Below, piece after piece: positions 35,034-44,068 of a stretch of 64,000 bases of DNA (position 1 is its first letter; every line of letters begins with the position of its first letter). The translations under genes and the position numbers were made by a program. The notes under the pieces were generated by a model, which worked only from the letters and a program-made list of their open reading frames with translations, was not told the DNA's origin and did not search any database. This stretch comes from Verrucomicrobiota bacterium (GTDB lineage: Bacteria > Verrucomicrobiota > Verrucomicrobiia > Chthoniobacterales > SZAS-18), in assembly GCA_025353105.1 (NCBI GenBank), contig JANXRG010000017.1, positions 1-64,000 on the forward strand. The letters are read 5' to 3'.

Positions 35034-36365
35034 ATGGCTGACATCACGATGCCCAAACTGAGCGACACGATGACCGAGGGCACGCTCGTGAAGTGGAAGA
35101 AGAAAGTCGGCGACAAGGTCGAGAGCGGCGAGGTCATCGCGGAAGTCGAAACCGACAAGGCCACCATGGAAATGGAGTCCTTCGACGAGGGAATCCTGAC
35201 GGAAATCTACGTCCAGGAAGGACAGAAGGTCGAAATCGGACAACGCATTGCGCGCATCGGTGACGCCTCGAGCCCCGCGCCGAAAACGGCCACCCCCGCG
35301 GCGCCGTCCACTCAATCTCCTGCCGCGCCCGCGGCGACTCCCGCCACCCCCGCGGCGCCGTCCACTCAAACGACTCCGGTGCCTGCCTCAAGTCCCGCCG
35401 CACCCGCGCCTGGCCCCGCTGCAACAAAGCCCGCCGACGGCGCGCGCGTGAAAGCTTCACCGCTCGCCAAGAAGGTGGCCGCGAGCAAAGGCATCGATCT
35501 GTCCGCCATCGTTGGTTCAGGTCCGGGCGGGCGCATTCTCGAAAAGGACGTCATGGCCTCGACCGCCACCGTCAGCGTCGCGAAACCCGCGGCGGCGCCG
35601 GTCTACGCCGCAGCCCCGATGGTCGCGCCCGTCGCCGCGCCGAGTCGCACGGCAGCCGGCGTAGCGCCCGCGCTCGCCGATCGCCGCGTGCCGCTCACCG
35701 GCATGCGCAAGGCCATCGCCGACCGCCTGCTCATCTCCAAGACGCAAATCCCCCATTTCTACCTGCACGTCGAAGTCGACGCCGGCCCGCTGATGAAGAT
35801 CCGCGCCGAGATCAACCAGGCCGCCGGCGAAGGCGGAAACAAGATCAGCGTCAACGACCTGATCCTCAAGGCGACCATCGCCGCAATCGCGAAAAATCCA
35901 AAGACCAACGCGTCCTTCGACGGCGACGCCATCGCCGAATACGAACGGATCAATCTCGCCGTCGCCGTCGCCGTGGACGAAGGGCTCGTCACGCCGGTTA
36001 TCCGCGACGCGCGTCTGCGTTCGCTCACCGACATCAGCCTGACGGTGAAAGATCTCGCCGCGCGCGCCCGAACGAAAAAACTCAAGCCCGAGGAATACCA
36101 GGGCGGCACGTTCACGGTTTCGAATCTCGGCAGCTACGGGATCGATCAGTTCGACGCGATCATTAATCCACCGCAGTCCGTCATTTTGTCGGTTGGCCGC
36201 GTGATGAAGCAGCCGGTCGTGACCGAGGCGGGTGAACTCGCGGTTGGTGAACGCCTGAACCTCGGGGTGAGCTGCGACCACCGCGTCGTCGACGGCGCGA
36301 TCGGCGCCGCCTTCCTCGCGTCGCTGAAATCCTTGATCGAGAACCCCGTGACGATGCTGGTGTAG
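35034..36365 (+). CDS. pdhC: Pyruvate dehydrogenase E2 (dihydrolipoamide acetyltransferase)
   Basis: A 443-residue core enzyme. One lipoyl domain (about residues 1-80) carries the attachment lysine in VETDKATMEME. A long Ala/Pro/Thr linker (about 82-140) includes a 27-base direct repeat coding for ATPAAPSTQ-type units. The E1/E3-binding domain follows (about 140-178, ASPLAKKVAASKGIDLSAI, GSGPGGRILEKDV), then the acyltransferase domain (about 218-443) with the active-site SCDHRVVDGAIGA near the end. Starts 39 bases after pdhB; the leader is pyrimidine-rich. Confidence 0.95.
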   Translation: MADITMPKLSDTMTEGTLVKWKKKVGDKVESGEVIAEVETDKATMEMESFDEGILTEIYVQEGQKVEIGQRIARIGDASSPAPKTATPAAPSTQSPAAPAATPATPAAPSTQTTPVPASSPAAPAPGPAATKPADGARVKASPLAKKVAASKGIDLSAIVGSGPGGRILEKDVMASTATVSVAKPAAAPVYAAAPMVAPVAAPSRTAAGVAPALADRRVPLTGMRKAIADRLLISKTQIPHFYLHVEVDAGPLMKIRAEINQAAGEGGNKISVNDLILKATIAAIAKNPKTNASFDGDAIAEYERINLAVAVAVDEGLVTPVIRDARLRSLTDISLTVKDLAARARTKKLKPEEYQGGTFTVSNLGSYGIDQFDAIINPPQSVILSVGRVMKQPVVTEAGELAVGERLNLGVSCDHRVVDGAIGAAFLASLKSLIENPVTMLV

Positions 36366-36466
36366 CAAAGAGTCGAGACCTTTCCTGTTTGGCCCCGGCA
36401 TCCATGAATCCGAACGCGCGTCCCGATTGACCCTCTGGCGCTTGACCCTCGATCTTCTCCCTCTCC

Positions 36467-37849
36467 ATGCACTACGACCTACTCGTCATCGGCGGCGGAC
36501 CGGCTGGATATGTCGGCGGCATTCGCGCGGCGCAGCTCGGCAAGAAAGTGGGCTGCGTGGAAATGGATCGCGCCGGCGGCACGTGCCTGAATTGGGGCTG
36601 CATTCCAACCAAGTCGCTGCTGAAAAACGCGGAGCTCTATCACACGATGTCCCAGCGTGCCGCAGAGTACGGCCTCAAGTTTGACAAGCTGACGTACGAT
36701 TGGGAAAAGATCATCGGCCGCAGTCGCACCGTGGCCGGCAAACTGGCTGGAGGCGTTGAATTTCTTTTCAAGAAAAACAAGATCGATTACCTGCGCGGTG
36801 AAGCGTCGTTCAAGGACGGTCGGAAGGTGATCGTCAAGGCCGCCGACGGCTCGACACAGGAACACACGGGCGACAAGATTCTGATCGCCACCGGCACAGT
36901 GTCCCGCCAGCTCCCCGACTTTGCGTTCGATGGCAAGACGATCATTGGCAGCAAGGCCGCCATGACGCTGCCGAAGCAGCCGGAGAGTATAATCATCCTT
37001 GGTGCCGGCGCGATCGGCGTGGAGTTCGCGTATTTCTTCAACGCCTTCGGCACCAAAGTGACGCTCATCGAGATGCTCCCGCGCATCTTGCCGGTCGAGG
37101 ACGAGGAGGTCAGCGCCCTGCTGGAACGCAGCTACAGCAAGAGTGGAATCAAGGTGCTCACCGGCGCGAAGGTGGTCGAACAAAAGCTCACGAAGAAAGG
37201 CGTTCAGGTCACGCTCGAGGGCAAGGACGGCAAGCCCGGTGAATCCATCGAGGGCGAGGTGCTTCTCGTGGCGATCGGCGTGTCACCGGTCATCCCGCCG
37301 GGCCTGAAGCTCGATCTCGATCGCGGCTTCATCAAGACCGACGCGCACTACCAGACCAACGTGCTAAACGTCTTTGCGGCGGGCGACATCATCGGTCCGC
37401 CGTGGCTGGCGCACGTGGCGAGCTGGGAGGCGATCCAAGCGGTGGAAGGCATGTTTGCCGGCCACACGCCGAAGAAGATCGAGATTTTCCCCGGCTGCAC
37501 CTATTGTCAGCCGCAGGTCGCGAGCATCGGCCTGACCGAGCGCGCGGCGAAGGAGAAGGGCCTGAAATACAAGGTCGGGAAATTCCCGTTTTCCGCGAGC
37601 GGCAAGGCGCTTGCGGTGGGCGACAGCGAGGGCTTTGTGAAGCTCATCTTCCGCGAGCCGCACGGCGAAATCCTGGGCGCCCACATCATCGGCAACGAAG
37701 CCACCGAGCTGATCGCCGAGATGGGCCTGGCCATCACGCTCGAAGCGACGCACGAGGAAATCGAAGCCACCATCCACGCCCACCCGACACTGAGCGAGGC
37801 GATCCATGAGGCCAACGGCGCAGCGTATGGGTTGGCCATCCACATTTAG
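36467..37849 (+). CDS. lpdA: Dihydrolipoamide dehydrogenase (E3)
   Basis: A 460-residue FAD disulfide reductase that reoxidises E2 dihydrolipoamide with NAD. FAD site VIGGGPAGYVGGIRAAQLG; redox pair in GGTCLNWGCIPTKSLL; NAD site ILGAGAIGVEFAYFF; second FAD contact VFAAGDIIGPPWLAH; catalytic His in IHAHPTLSEAIHEA. Ends the PDH operon; starts about 100 bases after E2, behind a leader resembling that of E2. Confidence 0.96.
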   Translation: MHYDLLVIGGGPAGYVGGIRAAQLGKKVGCVEMDRAGGTCLNWGCIPTKSLLKNAELYHTMSQRAAEYGLKFDKLTYDWEKIIGRSRTVAGKLAGGVEFLFKKNKIDYLRGEASFKDGRKVIVKAADGSTQEHTGDKILIATGTVSRQLPDFAFDGKTIIGSKAAMTLPKQPESIIILGAGAIGVEFAYFFNAFGTKVTLIEMLPRILPVEDEEVSALLERSYSKSGIKVLTGAKVVEQKLTKKGVQVTLEGKDGKPGESIEGEVLLVAIGVSPVIPPGLKLDLDRGFIKTDAHYQTNVLNVFAAGDIIGPPWLAHVASWEAIQAVEGMFAGHTPKKIEIFPGCTYCQPQVASIGLTERAAKEKGLKYKVGKFPFSASGKALAVGDSEGFVKLIFREPHGEILGAHIIGNEATELIAEMGLAITLEATHEEIEATIHAHPTLSEAIHEANGAAYGLAIHI

Positions 37850-37853
37850 TCAG

Positions 37854-38467
37854 GTGAAAAAATCAACGAGGAAAACCCCCAAGCCTGCAGCGCCAACGCG
37901 GTCCGCAGCGAAGCCGTCGACTCCGGCCGGGCGCATGAGCGATGACGCCGTGAAGCGCGCCACTGGCCACGACTGGGGGACACATGGTTTGGCCAGCTCG
38001 ACCGCGCTGGCGCCGCCCAGCTCGATCACAAATCGATCGCCACCCCTGTCGGCGAAAAATACGGCGCCGCCCCCTGGTGGTCCCAGACGATCGCCGGCAC
38101 GTACGAGCGGGCGCGAGGCCTGCGCGTAAGACACCAGGTGTGGGACGGATCATTCTCCGCGAACCCAAGCAAGACGATTGCGCCGCCGCTCGCGAAATTG
38201 TACGCCGCGTGGACGAATGCACGGCAGCGGGCGAAATGGCTGCCCGGCGGGTCCATGAAGATAAGCACGGCGACCGAAAACAAATCGTTGAGGGCAACCT
38301 GGGATGAAGGCCCGAGCCGCTTGAGCGTGGGTTTCCTCACCCGGGGTGCGGACAAATCCAATGTCGCCCTCGGACATGAGAATCTGCCGGATCTACGTTC
38401 GGTGGCGATGATGAAGGCCTATTGGATTCCAGGGTTGGAGCGATTGAAGGCGTTACTGGAGCGGTAG
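37854..38467 (+). pseudogene. Frameshifted DUF4287/SRPBCC-type protein
   Basis: Two frames together encode one familiar protein. The first, from GTG at 37854, gives a Lys/Pro-rich tail and MSDDAVKRATGHDWG; the second, from about 37984 on, gives TWFGQLDRAGAAQLDHKSIA, YGAAPWWSQTIAGTYERARG and, to the end, KTIAPPLAKLYAAWTNARQR, TRLSVGF-type and VAMMKAYWIPGLERLKALL blocks. This is the DUF4287 domain plus an AHSA1-like tail as I remember it. The frame is lost near 37977-37986, where ACACA stands in place of ACA: two extra bases. It is either a real disruption or a sequencing error. It follows lpdA by 4 bases. Confidence 0.72.
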
Positions 38468-38672
38468 GACCAAGGCGGAGCGCGGCCTTTTATGTTCGAA
38501 TTCGCTGGTCGGACCGGTTTCGTCGAGATTCTGCGGGCTGTCGATTAACATCCGGAATACCGGCAGCATCGCCATCCAGCCCGTGCCGTTGCTCTGTCCG
38601 GCCGAGGGGAGATTCAACGTTTCCGATTCCGCAATGGTCGGGCATGTTATGCTGGCGCTGTCGTCCATGCCT

Positions 38673-40112
38673 ATGAACTCCCGTCTCCTGCTGCCGTTTC
38701 TCGCCGCCGCTCTGGTCGCGACTCCATTGTTGTCCGCTTCGGGTCTCGCACAGTCTTCAGATCGGCGCGCCATCGGGCCCGACACCATCGTCGTGTTGCC
38801 TGTTTCCGGTGAAATCACCAAGGCGACCCACATATTTCTCCGTCGGGCCCTGAAAACAGCGGAGCGCGCCAACGCTAAAGCCGTGATTCTCGAGATGGAC
38901 ACGTACGGCGGCGACCTCGCCGCCACGAGCGACATCCAGAAGGCTCTGCTCTCCGTGAAGGTACCCACTTACACGTTCATCAATACGAACGCCGGTAGCG
39001 CCGGAGCACTCATCAGTATTGCAACGAAACAAATCTGGATGGCGCCAGTTAGCACGATCGGTGCGGCGGCCCCAGTAAGCGGCGGCGGGCAGGACCTCGA
39101 GAACACGATGCGCGAAAAAGTGACGTCCTATTTCTCCGCCCGGGCGCGGTCGATCGCTGAACAGCAGGGCCACAATCCCGACATCGCCGAGGCGTTCATG
39201 AACAAAGAGAAAGAGGTCAAGATCGGCGACGAGATCATCAACCCAAAAGGAACTTTGCTGACACTCAGCGCGAACAGCGCGGCGCGTTGGATCAACGGTA
39301 AACCCGTCCTCGCCCAAGGCATTGCGACCTCGCTCGCCGATCTCGCGAAGCAGGCAGGCATCGACGCGCCGATGATCACGATCGAGCCGACCGGCTTCGA
39401 GAAAATGGCGCAGATCATCGCGTCGCTCGCGCCGCTCTTTCTGCTCGGCGGACTCGTTTGCGCCTACCTCGAATTCAAGATCCCCGGCGCCACGCTGCCA
39501 GGCGTTCTGGCGGTGGTCTTCTTCGGATTGTTTTTTGGCGGGCATTACCTCGCTGGCCTCGCGGGTTTCGAGATTATCGCGCTTTTCCTCCTCGGCGTGA
39601 TGCTCATCCTCGTCGAGCTGGTGTTTTTCCCCGGCGTCATCCTGCCCGCGGTGATTGGCGCCGGCCTGATGCTCGTCGCCATTGTTCTCGCCATGGCCGA
39701 TCGCTATCCGAACCAGCCCTTGCTGCCGTCGCTCGATCAATTGGCCCTTCCGCTCATTAATCTTGGTCTCGCCCTCGCTTTCGCCGCCCTCGCGATCACA
39801 ATTCTCATGTCGATGTTGCCCAAGACTTCGATGTATCGTCGCTTCGTGCTCGCCGCCGCCGTGGAAGGAGGCTCCGCCGGACCCTTGGTAGCCGCCGGCA
39901 GCGTACTGAGCGGCCTCGGCCTCGGCCTGACCGGCGTGACGCGCACACCGCTGCATCCCGCGGGCAAGGCCCAGTTCGGCGACACCATCGTGGATGTGGT
40001 GAGCGAAGGCGGCTTTGTCGAAACGGGTGTCGAAGTGCGCATCGAACAGATCGAAGGCGCCCGCGTGATGGTGGCAACCAAGCGCGCCGCGGCGCCGGAT
40101 GTGCGGGGGTGA
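38673..40112 (+). CDS. NfeD-type membrane serine protease
   Basis: A 479-residue protein: signal peptide (about residues 1-27), a ClpP-like periplasmic protease domain with VILEMDTYGGDL and the Ser109 site in NAGSAGALISIA (a Lys near 149 in REKVTSYFSARA fits the Ser-Lys dyad), four to five membrane helices (about 245-400), and a C-terminal OB-fold NfeD domain. Long NfeD proteins cleave stomatin-like partners; no stomatin gene is beside it. Two ATGs (38667, 38673) are possible starts. The 200 bases before it hold no gene. Confidence 0.88.
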   Translation: MNSRLLLPFLAAALVATPLLSASGLAQSSDRRAIGPDTIVVLPVSGEITKATHIFLRRALKTAERANAKAVILEMDTYGGDLAATSDIQKALLSVKVPTYTFINTNAGSAGALISIATKQIWMAPVSTIGAAAPVSGGGQDLENTMREKVTSYFSARARSIAEQQGHNPDIAEAFMNKEKEVKIGDEIINPKGTLLTLSANSAARWINGKPVLAQGIATSLADLAKQAGIDAPMITIEPTGFEKMAQIIASLAPLFLLGGLVCAYLEFKIPGATLPGVLAVVFFGLFFGGHYLAGLAGFEIIALFLLGVMLILVELVFFPGVILPAVIGAGLMLVAIVLAMADRYPNQPLLPSLDQLALPLINLGLALAFAALAITILMSMLPKTSMYRRFVLAAAVEGGSAGPLVAAGSVLSGLGLGLTGVTRTPLHPAGKAQFGDTIVDVVSEGGFVETGVEVRIEQIEGARVMVATKRAAAPDVRG

Positions 40113-40178
40113 CGCAATGGAATCAACCGCGCGGGTGGCCTTAGGAGGTCAACTCTTGAGTCCACAGAACCGGCGGCA

Positions 40179-41138
40179 TCACTCGACCCAGATTCGTCCG
40201 GCGCGACGGCGGACGTGCCGGCCGGAGGGAAGGTTGACCTTGGCGGGATGGCCCTGCGCGTCGGAATCGAGCAGGCTCCGCATGGCTTCGACCTCCGCGT
40301 ACCCGGCTGAAATGCCCCGCTGCTCCAACCAAGCACGGAGCAGCCGTCGCTGCCTGGCCAACGGCGCCGCACAAATCATCTTCACCGGCAACTCCGCCGG
40401 CAGTGCGTCAATCTCGGCGCGCAGCAGCGCATTCATCCAGTCCTCCTCCGCCCCCAGCAGTTCCGCCGCGCGCCAAATCGCCGGCTTCACCTCGCGGCCG
40501 AGCTGACGCGCGAGCGCCGGCAGGATGGCCTGCCGGATCCGATTGCGGGTGTGCGCGCGATCCGCATTCGAAGCATCCTCGCGCCAGCGAATACGGCGTT
40601 CCGCGATCCACGAGTCGAGCTCCCGCCGCCAGACGCCGAGCAGCGGCCGAAGCACGGTGAGCGCTCCACGCCTCGAGACCGGCCGCATTCCCGCCAGTCC
40701 CGCGCGACCCGCCCCGCGCAGGAGATGAAAGAGGAAGGTCTCAACCTGATCATCGGCCTGGTGCGCAAGAAAGAGAGAGGTCACCCGCTCGCGGCGCGCA
40801 ACCCGCGCAAAAAAATCGTGCCGGGCGTCGCGGGCGGCGGTCTCGACGGAAATTCCGTGCCCGGTAGCACGCGTGGCGACATCGATGCGCTCCAGCACGC
40901 ACCGCAGGTTCAGCGTGGCCGCAAGTCGCGCCACGAAGCGCGCGTCGTCCCGCGCCGCGCGGCCCCGCAGGCCGTGATCAAGGTGGCAGACGATGAGCTT
41001 GCGATATCCGCGCTCGACGAGCAGATGAAGCAGCGCGACGGAATCACACCCGCCGGAGACGCCGACGAGGTACCGCCGGCGCACGGGACAGGCGCGCAGA
41101 TGCTCCTCAACGCCTGTTAGCCAACGCGGTGGATTCAC
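40179..41138 (-). CDS. tilS: tRNA(Ile)-lysidine synthase
   Basis: A 319-residue N-type ATP pyrophosphatase that attaches lysine to C34 of the AUA-reading tRNA-Ile. The P-loop is VGVSGGCDSVALLHL; CHLDHGLRGRAARDDARFV, HQADDQVETFLFHLLRGAG and DASNADRAHTRNRIRQAILP are diagnostic TilS blocks. The length fits the short form. The start is GTG at 41138. It converges with the NfeD gene. Confidence 0.93.
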   Translation of the reverse strand: MNPPRWLTGVEEHLRACPVRRRYLVGVSGGCDSVALLHLLVERGYRKLIVCHLDHGLRGRAARDDARFVARLAATLNLRCVLERIDVATRATGHGISVETAARDARHDFFARVARRERVTSLFLAHQADDQVETFLFHLLRGAGRAGLAGMRPVSRRGALTVLRPLLGVWRRELDSWIAERRIRWREDASNADRAHTRNRIRQAILPALARQLGREVKPAIWRAAELLGAEEDWMNALLRAEIDALPAELPVKMICAAPLARQRRLLRAWLEQRGISAGYAEVEAMRSLLDSDAQGHPAKVNLPSGRHVRRRAGRIWVE

Positions 41139-41180
41139 CCGCCGATTCTATCGGACGCCCGCCGCGAGCGCATCTCTCAA

Positions 41181-41975
41181 TCACGCACCGGGTGCCGCGA
41201 TCGGATCGACCGCCCACCTGCACGGATAAGTTTGCGAAACGCAGCAGAATCCGCGTCGCTCGAGAATCGGCCGGCTGGTCGGCAGCGCGTCCACGAAAAG
41301 AATTTCCACGCCGCGTTCGCGCGCCTCGGCCCCGCGGGCGGCCACCAGCGCCGTGTAGAGGCCATGACCACGAAACTCCTCGAGCGTCGAACCGCCAAAC
41401 AGTCCCGCAAAATGACTTCCCGGGCGAAAGTCCATACGAGCACACGCGACCGGCTTTCCTTCCACATACCCCACGTAATAACTGGCCTCGTCCGGATGCT
41501 CGAGAAAGCGGAGGCGAGAATCGACGTGTGGCGCTGCCCCGTACTCCGGCCAAACGATCCGCTCAACCGCGAGGTAGTCCTCGAATTCCGCGATCGTGTT
41601 CATCCGCCGCACGGCGATGGAGCCCGATGCGGGATCGACCCGCGCCACCAAATCGCGCGTTGGGAGCGCGAGAAACGCCTCGACCGGACCAATCTGGAAT
41701 CCGCGGGCCGCGAGCCGTTGCCGGAGATCCGCCGGTTGATCGTGATCGTAAACCTTCCACTCGAAGCTGCAGCCCAGCGACTCGAAATATGCGATCTCAG
41801 CGTCCATCGCGTGATCCATTTCGGCCGGCTCGTGTGCCGACCAGGCGATCCAGCCCCATCCGCCGGCGAGCGGGATCGATCGCGTGAGCCGTTCCGTCTG
41901 CTCGAGTCGATATCCCGCCTGGCCAAGCGTTCGCCGCTCGTCGTCGAAGAGCGCGAGGATTTCCCGCGGGCTCAT
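41181..41975 (-). CDS. GNAT-family acetyltransferase
   Basis: A 264-residue protein with a variable N-terminal half and a C-terminal GNAT fold: YYVGYVEGKPVACARMDF, then FAGLFGGSTLEEFRGHGLY with the acetyl-CoA loop and a late VDALPTSRPILERRGF. Substrate is unknown. ATG at 41975 is used; an open frame further up overlaps the next gene. It lies 7 bases after the DUF1232-like gene and 42 before tilS. Confidence 0.8.
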   Translation of the reverse strand: MSPREILALFDDERRTLGQAGYRLEQTERLTRSIPLAGGWGWIAWSAHEPAEMDHAMDAEIAYFESLGCSFEWKVYDHDQPADLRQRLAARGFQIGPVEAFLALPTRDLVARVDPASGSIAVRRMNTIAEFEDYLAVERIVWPEYGAAPHVDSRLRFLEHPDEASYYVGYVEGKPVACARMDFRPGSHFAGLFGGSTLEEFRGHGLYTALVAARGAEARERGVEILFVDALPTSRPILERRGFCCVSQTYPCRWAVDPIAAPGA

Positions 41976-41982
41976 GCGTTCT

Positions 41983-42393
41983 TCACGCGAGAACGCGCAA
42001 TTCTTTCCAGGGCAACTTGAGCCCCTTCGCGTACGGCTCGAGGACGGAAGCACCGCGCCGCATCACCGCTTGCACGATGACGGCGTCATCGAGTTTTCCG
42101 ATGCGTGGAATGCGATCCGGGATCACGTCGACCCTCCGGTGAAAATAGCGCACCGCGAACGCGGCCTCGAGAAACGTGTCGCCCGCATTCTCGCGCGAGA
42201 GCACGCCGCCATAAACGTCTTCCACAAAATGGCAGAGCAACTCAACCTGCGCGGGCAGGTTCGGGAATTGATCGGGCAACTCGGCGGTCGCGACTTCGAC
42301 ACGCACGAGCGGAATCGCCCGCACGGCGTCCTCGATTTCCGCGGCGGTGAGAGCCCGCGCGGAGTCGCCGATGTAAACGTCGAGCTGGTTCAT
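41983..42393 (-). CDS. Small protein with DUF1232/YkvA-like C-terminus
   Basis: A 136-residue protein. Near the end VRYFHRRVDVIPDRIPRIGK and LDDAVIVQAVM follow the DUF1232 pattern (Y...P.DlIPd.iP.iG.lDD). The N-terminal part is acidic and unlike that family. There is no clear membrane helix. Function unknown. Confidence 0.6.
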   Translation of the reverse strand: MNQLDVYIGDSARALTAAEIEDAVRAIPLVRVEVATAELPDQFPNLPAQVELLCHFVEDVYGGVLSRENAGDTFLEAAFAVRYFHRRVDVIPDRIPRIGKLDDAVIVQAVMRRGASVLEPYAKGLKLPWKELRVLA

Positions 42394-42459
42394 GGGGTCA
42401 AGTCAGACAAGACTACCGCCGCCGCGGCGCGGCGGAAGCTCGAAGTTCGAAGGAACGGA

Positions 42460-42590
42460 TGAAATGGGAGAAAGAAAAGAGCGTTCAAAGGGGCTCGATT
42501 TTGAACTTTCCGTGCTTTCCCCTCTTAAACTTTGTTCGAGTTTCGAGTTTGAACCTTCGAGTTTGGGCTCCCCCAATCCGGGCCGGCCGG
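42460..42590. repeat. AT-richer spacer with TTCGAGTTT repeats
   Basis: Between serS and the DUF1232-like gene the sequence drops in GC and carries TTCGAGTTT three times (42535-42543, 42542-42550, 42556-42564), plus TTCAAAG/TTGAACTTT variants nearby. No coding frame looks real. It is downstream of serS on the minus strand. Confidence 0.45.
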
Positions 42591-42596
42591 GCGGAG

Positions 42597-43874
42597 CTAG
42601 TCCCGGATCTCCGCCGCGCCGAAATACGGCTGCAGGGCCGCCGGAAGATGGACGCTGCCATCCGCGCGCTGGCCGCTCTCCAGGATCGCCACATACAAAC
42701 GCGCCAACGCGGTGCCGCTGCCGTTGAGCGTGTGGCAGAAGCGATTCTTCCCCTCCGCGTCCTTGTACCGAAGGCTCATCCGGCGCGCCTGATAGTCCGC
42801 AAAATTCGAACAGCTCGAAACCTCCAGAAACGCGTTTTGCCCGGGGGCCCAGACCTCGATGTCATACGTTTTCGTCGAACCGAAGCCGAGATCGCCCGCG
42901 CAAAGCTCAATCGTTCGATACGGCAAGCCAAGAAGCTGCAGCGCTTTTTCCGCATCCGCGGTCAGCGCGTCCAGTTCCGCCATGCTATTCTCGGGCAGGC
43001 AGATTTTCACAAGCTCCACCTTGTCGAATTGATGCATACGAATAAGTCCGCGCGTGCCGATGCCCGCCGCGCCGGCCTCGCTGCGAAAACACGGCGTGTA
43101 AGCCGCGTACTTGATCGGCAGTTGCGCGAGCGCGACGATTTCCTCGCGGTGCAGATTCGTGACCGGCACCTCCGCGGTCGGCACAAGATAGAGGTCGTCG
43201 CGTTCGCAGTAGTATTGCTGGTCCGCGAATTTGGGCAGCTGCGTCGTGCCGACCAAGGCCTCGGGTTTGACCAGAAAAGGCACGCCGACCTCCGTGTAGC
43301 CGTGCTCGCGCGTGTGCAGGTCGAGCAGGAAGTTAATCAAAGCCCGCTCGAGTCGCGCGCCCTTGCCGGTGTAAACGACAAAGCCCGCGCCGCTGAGCTT
43401 GGTGGCCCGCTCGAAATCGAGCAGATCCAAGGCTGCACCAACTTCGATGTGGCTCTTCGGCGTGAACTCGAATATCGGCTTGATGCCCCACTCGCGGACG
43501 ACCGGATTGTCCTCCGCCGAGCGGCCCGGCGGACAGGCGTCGTGCGGTACATTCGGCGTTTGTAGCAGCATCTCGCGTTGCCCGGCATCGGCGGCGGTGG
43601 CTTCCGTGTCGAATTCGGCGATTCGCTCGCCCATCGCGCGCACCTCGGCCGAGGCGGCCGTGATATCCTCGCCCTTGGCTTTGCGCGCCCCAAGTTCCTT
43701 GCTCACCCGGTTGCGCTCGGCCTTTAGCCCCTGCGCCTCGGTCTCCGCGTGGCGGCGGCGCTCGTCGAAGGCGAGAATCTTCGCGACTGTTTCGCTGGCC
43801 GTCGCGTCGCCGCGCGCGGCCAGGCGTTCGGCAATGAAAGCGGGTCGTTCGCGGATGAGTCGGATATCAAGCAT
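42597..43874 (-). CDS. serS: Seryl-tRNA synthetase
   Basis: A 425-residue class II synthetase. The N-terminal coiled-coil arm (about residues 30-100: ILAFDERRRHAETEAQGLKA) precedes the catalytic core. Motif 2 is CFRSEAGAAGIGTRGLIR followed by MHQFDKVELVKI; the serine/ATP site EVSSCSNFADYQARRMSLRY and motif 3 HTLNGSGTALARLYVAILE are complete. Standard length. Confidence 0.96.
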   Translation of the reverse strand: MLDIRLIRERPAFIAERLAARGDATASETVAKILAFDERRRHAETEAQGLKAERNRVSKELGARKAKGEDITAASAEVRAMGERIAEFDTEATAADAGQREMLLQTPNVPHDACPPGRSAEDNPVVREWGIKPIFEFTPKSHIEVGAALDLLDFERATKLSGAGFVVYTGKGARLERALINFLLDLHTREHGYTEVGVPFLVKPEALVGTTQLPKFADQQYYCERDDLYLVPTAEVPVTNLHREEIVALAQLPIKYAAYTPCFRSEAGAAGIGTRGLIRMHQFDKVELVKICLPENSMAELDALTADAEKALQLLGLPYRTIELCAGDLGFGSTKTYDIEVWAPGQNAFLEVSSCSNFADYQARRMSLRYKDAEGKNRFCHTLNGSGTALARLYVAILESGQRADGSVHLPAALQPYFGAAEIRD

Positions 43875-44022
43875 GGCGGCGGGAAAAGGGGCGCCATCCT
43901 AGCACAGGACACCATTAAATTGTAGCGATGCCGTGCTGGAATCCCGGTGCATTTCGCACGCGGCCATTCGCGGGGTTCGACCTCAGCAACGTTCCCAGCC
44001 CTTCGCACGGGCCGCCTCAAAC

Positions 44023-44049
44023 GCGGGTGCCGTCCAAAACGGCACCCGC
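44023..44049 (-). terminator. Hairpin after the TonB-domain gene
   Basis: An 11-base-pair perfect stem, GCGGGTGCCGT with ACGGCACCCGC, closes a 5-base loop. It lies 19 bases beyond the stop of the minus-strand TonB-domain gene. Only a short GTTT follows on that strand, so it is a hairpin terminator without a strong U-run. Confidence 0.55.
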
Positions 44050-44068
44050 CATCATGCTCCTACCGTTA

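Noticed and set aside
33375-35369. 664-residue minus-strand frame
   Set aside because: It is antisense to pdhA, pdhB and pdhC and His/Arg/Asp-rich, as mirror frames of GC-rich genes usually are.
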